From the NCBI GenBank assembly GCA_900541415.1, contig UQJP01000007.1, forward strand, positions 62,001-126,000: a DNA stretch of 64,000 nt. Reading direction: 5' to 3'. The position numbers and the translations under genes were made by a program. A model generated the notes under the pieces. That model saw only the letters and a program-made list of their open reading frames with translations, was not told the origin of the DNA and did not search any database. Of this stretch, positions 9,278-18,470 are shown one piece after another. Positions within the stretch are counted from its first letter, which is position 1, and every line of letters starts with the position of its first letter. This DNA comes from an uncultured Odoribacter sp. (GTDB lineage Bacteria > Bacteroidota > Bacteroidia > Bacteroidales > Marinifilaceae).

Positions 9278-9856
9278 TCAAATAATCAAATTATATTTCC
9301 CTTTCTGCAACTTTTCGTCGAACAACAGAATCCCATACCACATCATATCCAGACGTACCGTTGCTTTTTCCCCGGCTTGCCGCCACAAGCGGCCTGCCTG
9401 CCTGCTTTTATAAATATCGGTAATCACCACACATTTCCTTTTACCATGACAGGCAAACAATTCCCCCCGTTCCAGTTCATCCGGGAGATATTGCTGAAAT
9501 CCCCGCCCCAGATAAATGAAATCGACCTCAGGAGACAGCCTGCCGCCGTTGATCTGTATTTCAGCCCCCGGAACCATCGCTCTTAAATAATTTCCGGTCC
9601 GGGGAGCTTCCACACCGAAACAAGCCAGCGAATGCACATCCAAATAGCGGGTCAGGCGGGACAATAGGCGAAAAACTTTTTTTTCATGATGCCCCAAGCC
9701 ATCTTTTTTTTCCAAACTCACCGGATATGTGTATTGCTTCTCTTTATCCCGGATCACGTTCAGGATCAGATTAAACATAAAAGGAGAGTGCACACCGAAT
9801 CCCCTCTTATGCCTGAACCTTACTGCATGCTTAATTCTTTCTTTCAGATAACTCAT
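9278..9856 (-). CDS. Methyltransferase-like protein of unknown function
   Basis: 192 aa from the ATG at 9856 (MSYLKERIKHAVRFRHKRGF); the frame extends 13 codons further up but that extension is not typical. The start RFRHKRGFGVHSPFMFNLI is characteristic of a small Bacteroidota family annotated as class I SAM-dependent methyltransferases. The usual glycine-rich SAM loop is not clear here (LACFGVEAPRTGNYLRAM occupies its place), so activity is doubtful. It is the first gene of a two-gene unit with the cobalamin adenosyltransferase; a functional link is not evident. Confidence 0.6.
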   Translation of the reverse strand: MSYLKERIKHAVRFRHKRGFGVHSPFMFNLILNVIRDKEKQYTYPVSLEKKDGLGHHEKKVFRLLSRLTRYLDVHSLACFGVEAPRTGNYLRAMVPGAEIQINGGRLSPEVDFIYLGRGFQQYLPDELERGELFACHGKRKCVVITDIYKSRQAGRLWRQAGEKATVRLDMMWYGILLFDEKLQKGKYNLII

Positions 9857-10077
9857 AATAAAAACAAGTCCTACAAATCGTCCCCGCCGGAGCACTTCGT
9901 CCGTCCGGCAAGCATTTTAAAACGAAAATAAAAAAAATATACGAGGTTGTATCGTCCGGTCTGGAATTAATTTTTAATTTCGTTATTCAAAATAGGAAAT
10001 ACGGAAATTAAGGATAAAACAGAGCATAACAAACAGGTTTCATTTCGAAGACTGTTACTCATGGGAAAACCATTTAA

Positions 10078-12177
10078 ATGGAATTATCGGGATTAAATAT
10101 AAAATTCCTGCCGGGTGTAGGCGAGAAAAAAGCGGCTGTACTTTATGAGGAACTCCAGGTGCAGAGCTACGAGGATATGTTATACCATGTCCCGTTCAAA
10201 TATATCGACCGCTCGAAAATCTATACTATTGCCGAACTGAACGGTCATTTACCCTATATCCAGATCAAAGCCCGTATCCGTGATTTAAAAACCGTAGGCG
10301 AAGGCAAGGCCACCCGGATGACCGCGATTGCCTATGACGAAACCGGAACGCTGGAATTGGTGTGGTTCAAAGGGTTTAAATATCTGACAAACCAAATCGA
10401 TGCCGACAAAGATTATCTGATTTTCGGACAGCCTTCGGAATTCAACCACAAGCTAAATATTGTCCATCCGGAGATCGACCCGTTTGAAAAAGCCTCCCAC
10501 CTGCTGATCGGCTTTCAGGCGATCTACCCCACCACGGAAAAGATGAAAAAATCTTTTCTGAACTCAAAGGCGATCGGCAAAATTCAGGAAACGATATTTA
10601 AAACCCTCAACGGGAAAATCTCGGAAACCCTTCCGGCCTGGTTTATCCAGCAACATAAGCTCATGTTCCTGCATGATGCATTATACAATATACATTTCCC
10701 CGGCTCTCCGGATTTGTTGCGAAAAGCGATTTTCCGGCTGAAATTTGAGGAACTGTTCTATATTCAGCTAAATATATTAAAGCTGAAATACAAGCGGAAA
10801 ACCTATTTTAAAGGCCATCCGTTCCAGGTTGTAGGCGATTATTTCAATGCTTTTTACCACCATCACCTTCCTTTTGAACTGACCGAAGCACAAAAACGGG
10901 TGATCCGGGAAGTCCGGCAAGATTGCGGAACGGGAAAACAAATGAACAGGCTTCTCCAGGGGGATGTAGGGAGCGGAAAAACATTGGTAGCGGTGATGTG
11001 CATGCTGATCGCTCTGGACAATTGTTACCAAACCTGCCTCATGGCTCCTACCGAAATTCTCGCCACACAGCATTATGCCACCGTATCGGAAATGTTGAAA
11101 GAAATGGGGATTACCGTCGCCCTGCTGACCGGATCGACCAAAAAGAAAGAACGGGAAGAAATACACCGGGGCTTACAGGACGGAAGTCTCCAAATCCTTA
11201 TCGGGACCCATGCCCTCCTCGAAGATGTAGTGACCTTTAAAAATATCGGCTTAGTGATTATCGACGAACAGCACCGTTTCGGGGTTGCCCAGCGGGCAAA
11301 GCTATGGAACAAAAACATCATCCCTCCCCACGTGCTCGTGATGACCGCCACCCCGATCCCCCGCACACTCGCCATGACGCTTTACGGCGACCTGGACGTA
11401 TCGGTGATCGACCAGTTGCCGCCGGGCAGAAAGCCGATCACCACCTTTCATGCCTTTGAGAAAAAACGGACGGACGTATTCCGGTTTATCGAAAAAGAAC
11501 TGGAAAAAGGCAGGCAGGCTTACGTGGTATATCCCCTCATCCGGGAATCGGAAAAAATGGATTTCAGAAATCTGGAAGAAGGTTTTGAAATGATCAACAA
11601 CTATTTTCTTCCCAAAGGCTATAAAACAGGCATCGTCCACGGTAAACTAAAGCCTGCGGAAAAAGATGCGGAAATGCAGCGTTTTGTTCAGGCGGAAACC
11701 CGGATACTGGTGGCCACCACCGTGATCGAAGTAGGCGTAAACGTTCCGAATGCCTCGATCATGGTAATCGAAAGCGCGGAACGTTTCGGCTTATCCCAGC
11801 TCCACCAGCTGAGAGGACGGGTAGGCCGGGGAGCCGATCAATCTTATTGCGTCCTGATGACTTCTTATAAGATTTCCAATGAATCGCGCAAACGGATCGA
11901 TACGATGACCGGAACAAACGATGGTTTCGAGATTGCCGAAGCCGACCTGAAACTCCGAGGGCCGGGCGACCTCGAAGGCACACAGCAAAGCGGACTGACT
12001 TGCAGTTTAAAGATTGCCAATCTGGGAAAAGACGGATTGCTTCTCAATGAAGCTTCACGGATTGCCAATACGATTCTGGCTGACGACCCCGACCTTGCCA
12101 AAGAAGAAAACCAACTTTTCGCCACCCAAATCAAACGGCTTTTCAAAACCCGTATCAACTGGAGGTTTATCAGTTAA
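10078..12177 (+). CDS. recG: ATP-dependent DNA helicase RecG
   Basis: 699 aa, usual RecG length. An N-terminal wedge/OB domain (about 1-240, beginning LSGLNIKFLPGVGEKKA) precedes the two RecA-like motor domains. Walker A is GDVGSGKT at 295-302; motif II is DEQHRFG; TATPIPRTLA, GVNVPNASIMVIESAERFG and QLRGRVGRG are the remaining superfamily 2 motifs, and the C-terminal TRG region (IAEADLKLRGPGDLEGTQQSG) is intact. RecG regresses stalled replication forks and branch-migrates Holliday junctions. It is transcribed alone, divergently from the methyltransferase-like/adenosyltransferase pair. The 221-base upstream region has no obvious consensus promoter on this strand. Confidence 0.97.
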   Translation: MELSGLNIKFLPGVGEKKAAVLYEELQVQSYEDMLYHVPFKYIDRSKIYTIAELNGHLPYIQIKARIRDLKTVGEGKATRMTAIAYDETGTLELVWFKGFKYLTNQIDADKDYLIFGQPSEFNHKLNIVHPEIDPFEKASHLLIGFQAIYPTTEKMKKSFLNSKAIGKIQETIFKTLNGKISETLPAWFIQQHKLMFLHDALYNIHFPGSPDLLRKAIFRLKFEELFYIQLNILKLKYKRKTYFKGHPFQVVGDYFNAFYHHHLPFELTEAQKRVIREVRQDCGTGKQMNRLLQGDVGSGKTLVAVMCMLIALDNCYQTCLMAPTEILATQHYATVSEMLKEMGITVALLTGSTKKKEREEIHRGLQDGSLQILIGTHALLEDVVTFKNIGLVIIDEQHRFGVAQRAKLWNKNIIPPHVLVMTATPIPRTLAMTLYGDLDVSVIDQLPPGRKPITTFHAFEKKRTDVFRFIEKELEKGRQAYVVYPLIRESEKMDFRNLEEGFEMINNYFLPKGYKTGIVHGKLKPAEKDAEMQRFVQAETRILVATTVIEVGVNVPNASIMVIESAERFGLSQLHQLRGRVGRGADQSYCVLMTSYKISNESRKRIDTMTGTNDGFEIAEADLKLRGPGDLEGTQQSGLTCSLKIANLGKDGLLLNEASRIANTILADDPDLAKEENQLFATQIKRLFKTRINWRFIS

Positions 12178-12280
12178 AATATCGTCATTTCCTCTGTGCT
12201 TGGCGGCGACCGTCGTTTCTATTGCTCACACCCCACCTAAACCGGGTTGGTACCTCCCCAAAGGACAAAAGTTCCATTAA

Positions 12281-12312
12281 AAGATAAGCCGGCAGACACC
12301 GGACTTATCTTA
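12281..12312. terminator. Hairpin in the recG/ABM convergent gap (possible terminator)
   Basis: AAGATAAGCCGG (12281-12292) pairs with CCGG-a-CTTATCTT (from about 12299 to 12311) with one bulged base. The T-tract is weak on the plus strand and better on the minus strand. It is the only clear structure in the 255-base gap 12178-12432; the rest shows no gene. Confidence 0.5.
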
Positions 12313-12432
12313 TAACCTAAGGCTCATCGCAACAAACACCGGAAGCCTTCCGGCAAGGGCATTTCAGGCGGCCCTCCGGTTGCTCCTTCTATTCTCACTA
12401 TAAAGCAACGTTCCACCCGGACGCAGGAATCG

Positions 12433-13065
12433 TTAATCCAATGCCTGTGCTTTCACCACCCTGATCCCATACTCCGTATAATCGTCGATGATTTCCAAAA
12501 GAGCTTTTAAATGTCCGGCCTGCATGTGATCGTTCCAGGTTTCCACCGTTTTCCAGGTCTCGTGAAACATAAAATTCCGGGCATCTTCCCGGTCACGATG
12601 CAATTCATAGTGTAAACAACCGTTTTCAGCCAATGTAGGCTCAATCAGGTTTTCCAAAATCTTTTGCCATTCCTTCTCTTTTCCCGCTTTCGCCCGGTTG
12701 TAAGCGAAAAGCACCAAAGCTTCCTTATCGATCACGGGAGCCGGAGCCAGCGAACGTTCCAACCGGAACATCGTAGGCTCGCCATCCAAAAGGGCATCCG
12801 CCCCAGCAAAGAAATTTTTGATATGAGAGCTTTCCATGTGCTTTTCCCATAATTCCTGACTTGCCCAGGTTTCGTGAAAAATAAAATTTTGGGAATCGTC
12901 CCGGTCCACATAAAGGTGATAGGTTACCGAGCCTTCTTCTGCCCGGGTCTTATCCATCAACGACAACAAAGCCTGTTTCAGATCGTCGATTTTCTCTTTT
13001 CTTGCCCGTAGTGTAGCCACTAAAGTCAATTGTTTTGCTGTTTGCTCATTGAAATACATACTCAT
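12433..13065 (-). CDS. Tandem antibiotic-biosynthesis-monooxygenase (ABM) domain protein
   Basis: 210 aa made of two ABM (dimeric alpha/beta barrel) domains, about 12-100 and 113-205. Each has the signature of the quinol monooxygenase YgiN-like group: VTYHLYVDRDDSQNFIFHETW in the first half and LHYELHRDREDARNFMFHETW in the second, followed by EKHMESSHIKNF and NDHMQAGHLKAL. Single-domain members dimerise to make the barrel, so this protein probably folds as an internal dimer. The family includes quinol monooxygenases and haem-degrading enzymes; specificity cannot be told. No signal peptide; cytoplasmic. A TAnnTTTG element (TACTTTTG) lies at 13089-13096 on the minus strand, just upstream, with a poor -33 box. 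Confidence 0.85.
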   Translation of the reverse strand: MSMYFNEQTAKQLTLVATLRARKEKIDDLKQALLSLMDKTRAEEGSVTYHLYVDRDDSQNFIFHETWASQELWEKHMESSHIKNFFAGADALLDGEPTMFRLERSLAPAPVIDKEALVLFAYNRAKAGKEKEWQKILENLIEPTLAENGCLHYELHRDREDARNFMFHETWKTVETWNDHMQAGHLKALLEIIDDYTEYGIRVVKAQALD

Positions 13066-13286
13066 TTCTTAAATTGTTATTTTACTTTCAAAAGTAATAT
13101 CTTTTCAGAAAAAGCCAACTGTTTACAGGCAATGAACAAAAAAATCAGCATGGGCTTTTTCCCCCACCGGGTAACACTCCTTTTCTTTATTTTCAGGGAA
13201 TGCAATTTCTCTCCCTGCATCCAGAAATAGTTCCCTTCCCCTCTGATAATTTCTGAAAACAGAGTTTTACCACTTACCCGGTACAC

Positions 13287-13315
13287 ATAAAAAATGCCGG
13301 AGAAAATCTCCGGCA
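13287..13315 (-). terminator. Intrinsic terminator of the DUF3332 gene
   Basis: TGCCGGAGA (13295-13303) pairs with TCTCCGGCA (13307-13315); read on the minus strand the stem ends in six Ts (13289-13294). Directly after the stop at 13337. Confidence 0.88.
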
Positions 13316-13336
13316 CTTCATTTATTTTCATCGAGC

Positions 13337-13882
13337 TTATCTGGCAGCCATCACCTGTTCTTCAATCTGATTGATTGAATTTACGTCGAAAGCCAAAGTT
13401 TTATTGTTCGGCAAATAAGTAAATACGGTATTATCCTTCATATCTACCACTTTCACTTTGCTTTCCCCGTCCATCTGATACCAAGCTTTTTCTTTCGGGA
13501 AATATTTGAAATCCACTTTCATATCGCTATCGTGCATAGCAATAGTAAGGCTGTTCCGGCTTTTAATCACTTTATACAACTGTCCGTCGCGTAAAATGTT
13601 AGATTCTTCCACATCCCCGGCTTTCATTGCAATAGGATTATTTCCTCCCCAAAATTCGATAGAGTTAAAAATCAAGCCGTCACCCAACACGCATAATTCG
13701 TAAGCAGGCAGGATGCACAAACCTAAAAATACCAACTCGTTAACAAATTTTTTCTGAGATACCTGACCGTTCCAGTCATGCAACTTAGAAGTCAGGGCAA
13801 ACGGTCCGTAACACCCGGTCATAGCTACGGATGTAGAAGCAATCAAAGCAATTGCGATCGTCTTTGTAAACATTTTTTTCAT
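13337..13882 (-). CDS. DUF3332 family lipoprotein
   Basis: 181 aa. A signal peptide with a lipobox (SVAMTGC, Cys23) starts the protein, and GPFALTSKLHDWNGQVSQKKFVNELVFL matches the DUF3332 family, small envelope proteins of Bacteroidota and Gammaproteobacteria. A hydrophobic stretch around LVFLGLCILPAYELCVLGDGLIFNSIEFWGG suggests a second membrane contact. Function is unknown. It is monocistronic: its own terminator follows and 450 bases separate it from the next (divergent) gene. Confidence 0.8.
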   Translation of the reverse strand: MKKMFTKTIAIALIASTSVAMTGCYGPFALTSKLHDWNGQVSQKKFVNELVFLGLCILPAYELCVLGDGLIFNSIEFWGGNNPIAMKAGDVEESNILRDGQLYKVIKSRNSLTIAMHDSDMKVDFKYFPKEKAWYQMDGESKVKVVDMKDNTVFTYLPNNKTLAFDVNSINQIEEQVMAAR

Positions 13883-14332
13883 CTTCTTTCTGTTTTGATT
13901 AATAAATTAAATATACTCAAACTTCAATATTTGAAACCAGTACGGGAAAAGACAGTAATCCTTTACATTTATACTGAATTCAAACAACTTTGTTATCCTT
14001 CCATAAAAAGAAAAAGATCCTCTCTACACCGCTTTTTCATCCCTATACCTACACCTAAAATATCATAATGCTGCCCGGAGGATTCTATCTTCCTGATAAA
14101 CAACAACAATTACGTACATTTATTATGGGATAAAAATACAAATTTTATAAACAAATCAAAATATTGTTATTCAAAAAATTGACACAAAAAATTCTCGTCT
14201 TCTACTTACCAAATTAAACGTACATATATTTTATGCCATAAATATCTAACAGAAAAATAGTTAATGTAAAATCAAACAAAACTTACAAACAACTATAAAA
14301 CAAACATTTATAATCACTTAATTTTTAAAGAA
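13883..14332. other. 450-base AT-rich gap between divergent genes
   Basis: Very AT-rich. It must hold the promoters of the DUF3332 gene (minus) and of the lipoprotein pair (plus), but no full TTTG/TAnnTTTG pair could be placed with confidence. No credible ORF, tRNA or repeat seen. Confidence 0.5.
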
Positions 14333-14701
14333 ATGAAAAAGTATCTATTATTAATCATCGTTGCCGGAGCCATGACTTCCTGCTCATTAGTGAAATCTTA
14401 TTCTTCTAAAACAGCAGAAATAACGCCTAACGTAGACTGTAAAGTGACAGAAGCGGAATTAAACATCGGTTCTCAAAAGTCAAACGGCACCTGCCTCCGC
14501 CAAAAAGGACTCAGTTTTAAAGAAATGCAAGCCAACGCCATTGCGAACGCTTTAGAGAAAACCCAAGGAGACGTACTCGTCGAGCCCAGATTTATATATG
14601 AAAGAAAACGCAGCGGCAAAATAAAAACAGTCTACGTAACGGGCTATCCGGCCACCTATAAGAATTTCACCCCGGTCAGCATAACTACATCCTCTAAATA
14701 A
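14333..14701 (+). CDS. Small lipoprotein, paralogue of the next gene
   Basis: 122 aa. The leader MKKYLLLIIVAGAMTSCSLV has a clear lipobox (MTSC). The C-terminal half carries GDVLVEPRFIYERKRSGKIKTVYVTGYPATYKNF, which recurs almost unchanged in the next gene, so the two are diverged tandem duplicates. Two cysteines (in VDCKV and GTCLR) could form a disulfide. The family is not recognised by name; a periplasmic or outer-membrane location is all that can be said. It is probably cotranscribed with the next gene (85-base gap, no hairpin). Confidence 0.75.
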   Translation: MKKYLLLIIVAGAMTSCSLVKSYSSKTAEITPNVDCKVTEAELNIGSQKSNGTCLRQKGLSFKEMQANAIANALEKTQGDVLVEPRFIYERKRSGKIKTVYVTGYPATYKNFTPVSITTSSK

Positions 14702-14786
14702 CCTCAAACAATAGCCTATATAGAAACAAAATCAATAAAAATATCTTCAGTGTGCAACCTTCATCATTAACAGTAAGACAAAAAAC

Positions 14787-15284
14787 ATGAAAACATATCA
14801 TTACATTCTTCTTCTCTCCGTGCTTTTAGCTTCATGCGGAACGCTAAAAAAGTACGATAGCAAAGCCGTCTCCATAGATTGCAGCGTTATACAATGTCCC
14901 ACCATAGCAGAGCTGGACGTTCAAAAGAACAGTATATCGGGCAGTGCGGAATGGCAGGAAAAATGGTTCACCAGGTCTATTCCCCTTTCCGTGCGCAAAG
15001 GAAACCTGATTGCAGAACTGATCTTGCAAGCAAAAGCCGATGTCCTCGTCGAGCCGCGTTTTACTTTTGAACAAGGACAAGCAGGCAGAAACAGCCGGAA
15101 ACTGACCGTAACAGGTTATCCGGCCACCTTCAAGAATTTCCGTTCCGCCACTCCGGCCGATTTTGAGTTACTAAAATCAGCAGAGCTTTCACAGGATATA
15201 CAGCTAACCACCCGGTACAAAATGAAAGACCTGAAAAGAGGAATCACCCTCCCTAAACCCAAAACATGGTTACCTAAAAAATAA
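14787..15284 (+). CDS. Small lipoprotein, paralogue of the previous gene
   Basis: 165 aa. Lipobox LLASC follows a short hydrophobic leader. The core ADVLVEPRFTFEQ...LTVTGYPATFKNFR matches the previous gene, with a ~45-residue C-terminal tail added (DIQLTTRYKMKDLKRGITLPKPKTWLPKK), rich in lysine. Two cysteines (DCSVIQC) lie near the N-terminus. Unknown function. It closes the two-gene unit before a strong 13-bp terminator. Confidence 0.75.
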   Translation: MKTYHYILLLSVLLASCGTLKKYDSKAVSIDCSVIQCPTIAELDVQKNSISGSAEWQEKWFTRSIPLSVRKGNLIAELILQAKADVLVEPRFTFEQGQAGRNSRKLTVTGYPATFKNFRSATPADFELLKSAELSQDIQLTTRYKMKDLKRGITLPKPKTWLPKK

Positions 15285-15304
15285 CATCACCACCCGGAAC
15301 AACA

Positions 15305-15335
15305 CCCCCCGGAATGTAAGCAACATTCCGGGGGG
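15305..15335. terminator. Bidirectional terminator between lipoprotein pair and aspA
   Basis: A 13-bp perfect stem, CCCCCCGGAATGT (15305-15317) with its complement at 15323-15335, loop of five bases. The T-tract is short on the plus strand. It lies between convergent genes. Confidence 0.8.
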
Positions 15336-15359
15336 TTATCTTGTAAAGGAACTCTTCCT

Positions 15360-16784
15360 TTATTTTTTCTTATAAAACTTATGCGGCCGAATCATCAGTT
15401 CGGGTTTCAGGAGTTCGTCCAATTCCGCCTTTGTCAGCAAACCCTCTTCCAAAACCAAATCGTATACACTGCGATTCTCCTTTAAAGCCCGTTTGGCGAT
15501 GCGGGAAGAATTTTCATAGCCCAAAGTGGGATTCAACGCCGTTACGATTCCAATGCTGTTCAGCACCATTTCCCGGCAATGTTCTTCGTTCGCCGTGATA
15601 CCGTCGATACACAGCACCCTCAAACGCTCCATTCCCTTTTGTAACATCTTAATAGAGCTGAATATGGCATGCACCATGATTGGTTCCATCACATTCAACT
15701 GCAATTGCCCGGCTTCTGCGGCAAATGTCACGGTCAGATCGTTACCGATGATGCGGTAGCAAATCTGGTTCACCACTTCGGGAATCACCGGATTCACTTT
15801 ACCCGGCATAATTGAAGATCCCGGCTGCATGGGCGGCAGGTTAATTTCGTTCAATCCGCAACGCGGGCCGCTGGACAGCAAACGCAGATCGTTGCAAATT
15901 TTAGAAAGCTTCACAGCCATACGTTTTAAAGCGGAAGAATACATCACCGAAGACCCGGCATCGGGAGTAGCTTCGATCAGGTTAGAAGCCAGCACAAATT
16001 CCTGTCCGGTAATGATCCGCAGATTTTTAATACATTTCGCAGAATATTCAGGTTCGGAATTGATCCCTGTTCCAATGGCGGTCGCTCCCATGTTCACTTC
16101 CAGAAACAATTTCGCCATTTGATTCAAACGGTCGATCTCCTCCTCCAAAGTCGCGGCAAACGCCTCAAATTCCTGTCCCAATGTCATAGGCACGGCATCC
16201 TGTAACTGGGTGCGCCCCATTTTCAGCACATCCTTAAACTCAATGCCTTTGGCGCGGAACGCATGAATCAATAATTTCAATTCCGCGATCAATTCTTCAT
16301 TCATAAAAATAAACGCCAGCTTAAAAGAAGTGGGATAAGCGTCATTGGTCGATTGCGACAAATTCACATCGTTATTCGGATGGCAATACTGATATTCTCC
16401 CTTCTGGTGTCCCATAAGCTCGAGAGCGCGGTTAGCCACCACCTCGTTTATATTCATATTAGTTGAAGTCCCTGCACCTCCCTGCACCAAATCCACCGGA
16501 AACTGATCGGCAAGCTTTCCGTCGATAATTTCCTCACAAGCCTTTGTAATAGCCTCTGCCTTGTCCTCCGGCAATATATCCAGCTCGCGGTTTGCTTTGG
16601 CAGCAGCCCATTTCACCATAGCCAGCGCCTTCACATAGTTCGGATAATCCCCGATGGTGATCCCGCTGATATTGTGAAAATTTTCAATTCCCCTTAAAGT
16701 CTGAATTCCATAATAAGCATCTGCCGGAACTTCTTTTTCTCCTAACAGATCGTGTTCCATACGTGTTTTCATAATATTGCCCAT
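15360..16784 (-). CDS. aspA: Aspartate ammonia-lyase
   Basis: 474 aa, normal length for the fumarase/aspartase superfamily. The signature GSSIMPGKVNPVIPE is intact and GGAGTSTNMNINEVVANRA and HPNNDVNLSQSTNDAYPTS place it with aspartases rather than fumarases. It interconverts L-aspartate with fumarate and ammonia; in anaerobic Bacteroidota it feeds the fumarate-reductase branch that ends in succinate and propionate. Cytoplasmic homotetramer in known members. The start may be the ATG at 16784 or that at 16772 (MKTRMEHDLLGEK). A TATCTTTG element lies at 16918-16925 about 140 bases upstream, without a well-spaced -33 box. Confidence 0.95.
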   Translation of the reverse strand: MGNIMKTRMEHDLLGEKEVPADAYYGIQTLRGIENFHNISGITIGDYPNYVKALAMVKWAAAKANRELDILPEDKAEAITKACEEIIDGKLADQFPVDLVQGGAGTSTNMNINEVVANRALELMGHQKGEYQYCHPNNDVNLSQSTNDAYPTSFKLAFIFMNEELIAELKLLIHAFRAKGIEFKDVLKMGRTQLQDAVPMTLGQEFEAFAATLEEEIDRLNQMAKLFLEVNMGATAIGTGINSEPEYSAKCIKNLRIITGQEFVLASNLIEATPDAGSSVMYSSALKRMAVKLSKICNDLRLLSSGPRCGLNEINLPPMQPGSSIMPGKVNPVIPEVVNQICYRIIGNDLTVTFAAEAGQLQLNVMEPIMVHAIFSSIKMLQKGMERLRVLCIDGITANEEHCREMVLNSIGIVTALNPTLGYENSSRIAKRALKENRSVYDLVLEEGLLTKAELDELLKPELMIRPHKFYKKK

Positions 16785-17231
16785 TTAATTCTTTTTGATA
16801 CGCCTGACCGAAAGCCAATGTTTCAAGTTGTTTCAATTATCAAGCAAAAGCGGTCTTTTTAACTGTATTCTTTAACCTATATCTTAAAAATACCAACCAT
16901 TCAGGTTACGAACTATCCAAAGATAAAAAAGAAAACAGGATTAAACGCAACAAATCTTTCAAGAAAAATTCACCGGATCGCCGGGGCAATTGCAAGAATA
17001 ACAACCACCTGCGCAAACGATAACGAAATTTTAACACAAATAACCTTTCTTTAGGCAGGAAAAGCCGCAAATGTCCCCCGTTTTCAAGCCACCACCACAC
17101 GATTCCGTTCCACAAAACAGAGGTTTAAAAACAAAAATGGAAAAGCAATCTTAACGGATCACTTTTCCACGATAGATCAGGCGGGACGCGCCCCCTGTTT
17201 ATTTATTCCTGCTTCCCGGAAAGCGGGAGCA
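16785..17231. other. 447-base gap upstream of aspA
   Basis: Holds the likely aspA promoter region (TATCTTTG on the minus strand, 16918-16925) and two hairpins: TGGAAAAG...CTTTTCCA at about 17137-17169, and an 8-bp GAAA-loop hairpin at 17211-17230 directly after the DUF4494 stop, which may end that gene. A 69-codon frame at 16906-17115 has no family features and is not called. Confidence 0.5.
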
Positions 17232-17741
17232 TTACATTTCCGGCTCGGCTTCTTCGTCTTCTTTTTTCAACGGCTTTAAATTAGCAGGGATTTCTTCCTC
17301 ACCTTCCGAAAAATAAGGAAATACATCCATAAACTGCGTATCGGCCACATTGCAGATCTCATAAGGAACGACAAACGTGGAAAGGCTTTTTTCCAGATTT
17401 TCCAATGCACGGTTTATGTTCGCAGCCGCCACCAAATAATACTGGTAGCTGGATTTTTCCTTACCGCTTACCTCGTCGGCATCGATAATAGCGATTTTTG
17501 CCTTATACCAGCGATCGTCCGTTTCATCGTCCGACGGAACCAACTCTGTTATATTCGATTTTTTTAAGCTGCTGATATAATAATCGCCTTTAATCACCGA
17601 TTCCATTTCGTGCATGATACGGCTTTCCGCCTCTGTATACGACAATGCGTCCAACAGATAAGCTTCATTCACCTTTTTCTCTCTCCCGTCTTCATTCACC
17701 TTTACATATTTCACCTTCGCTTCAAACCAGTTTGCTGTCAT
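17232..17741 (-). CDS. DUF4494 domain protein
   Basis: 169 aa. The start NWFEAKVKYVKVNEDGREKKVNEAYLLDALSYTEAESR is characteristic of DUF4494, a family common in Bacteroidota. The sequence has two repeats of the pattern WY/F-x-AK-x-K/I (NWFEAKVKYVK and RWYKAKIAIID), suggesting an internal duplication. No signal peptide. The C-terminus is acidic (EEEIPANLKPLKKEDEEAEPEM). Function unknown. A TATCTTTG element lies 88 bases upstream on the minus strand (17829-17836). Confidence 0.8.
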   Translation of the reverse strand: MTANWFEAKVKYVKVNEDGREKKVNEAYLLDALSYTEAESRIMHEMESVIKGDYYISSLKKSNITELVPSDDETDDRWYKAKIAIIDADEVSGKEKSSYQYYLVAAANINRALENLEKSLSTFVVPYEICNVADTQFMDVFPYFSEGEEEIPANLKPLKKEDEEAEPEM

Positions 17742-17880
17742 TTCAATCTTTTGTTTTAGTCATTTATAATAGTCACACGTCTCACACCCACACAGTTACC
17801 TCTCTATCCCCGCACTGTCCAGGCATAGCAAAGATAATACAAATATCAGCTTTACGCACCGCATTTCCACCTAAAATCAC

Positions 17881-17920
17881 AGGAAGGTAAGCTCCAATCT
17901 TCCTGGAATCTTACCTTCCT
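17881..17920. terminator. Long hairpin between DUF3467 and DUF4494 genes
   Basis: An 11-bp perfect stem (AGGAAGGTAAG at 17881-17891 with 17910-17920) capped by a further TCCA/TGGA pairing. It stands between two co-directional genes and could terminate the DUF3467 transcript, although the T-tract is poor. Confidence 0.55.
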
Positions 17921-18038
17921 GCTATGTTATTCTCCGCTCCCCGGGAACAATTTCAATTTTCCCGCCGCACGATTCTTATCCGGCGCAAGAATATCGATTT
18001 TCTCTCCCCTTTTCCTATTTTTCACCGGAACAACAGGC

Positions 18039-18350
18039 TTATGCCTGCCCTTTAGGCTCAATATCGATCGGGAACATCTGTCCGGCAGGCCCTCCTTCCG
18101 GCATACGGATCGTGCCGTTGCTCTGCTCGAATTTACGGATATTGTCTTGCAACGCCAGCATAAGGCGTTTTGCATGTTCGGGGGTCAATATGATCCTGCT
18201 CTTCACTTCCGCTTTGGGGACTCCAGGCATAATCCGCACAAAATCCACAATAAATTCTGAAGTAGAATGAGAAATAATAGCCAGATTGGCATAAGTTCCC
18301 TGAGCCACCTCGTGGTTCAACTCTATGTCTAATTGTTGTTTTTCTTCCAT
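18039..18350 (-). CDS. DUF3467 domain protein
   Basis: 103 aa from the ATG at 18350 (MEEKQQLDIELNHEVAQGTYANLAIISHSTSEFI). DUF3467 is a small, widespread family; the conserved SEFIVDFVRIMPG and SRIILTPEHAKRLMLALQDNI segments are all present. No signal peptide or membrane segment. Function unknown. A start six codons further up (18368) is possible but does not add conserved sequence. Monocistronic by position. Confidence 0.85.
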   Translation of the reverse strand: MEEKQQLDIELNHEVAQGTYANLAIISHSTSEFIVDFVRIMPGVPKAEVKSRIILTPEHAKRLMLALQDNIRKFEQSNGTIRMPEGGPAGQMFPIDIEPKGQA

Positions 18351-18470
18351 TTTATTTCTTATTATCATTTGAACAAAAATAGGGAATTTTTAGTCAATCC
18401 AGAACAACATATTTCAATACTTTATAAAATTCCTCATTTTTTCAAAAGACAGGCATCCCCCCTTTTCCGA

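Noticed and set aside
9857..10077. B12 riboswitch upstream of the cobalamin adenosyltransferase pair
   Set aside because: No B12-box-like or other conserved cobalamin riboswitch core could be found on either strand in these 221 bases.
13077..13331. 84-codon minus-strand frame before the ABM gene
   Set aside because: Its 5' end runs through the DUF3332 terminator hairpin and it has no recognisable feature.
16906..17115. 69-codon minus-strand frame in the aspA upstream gap
   Set aside because: Composition is of random translated AT/GC mix, no family motif, overlaps the likely aspA promoter region.
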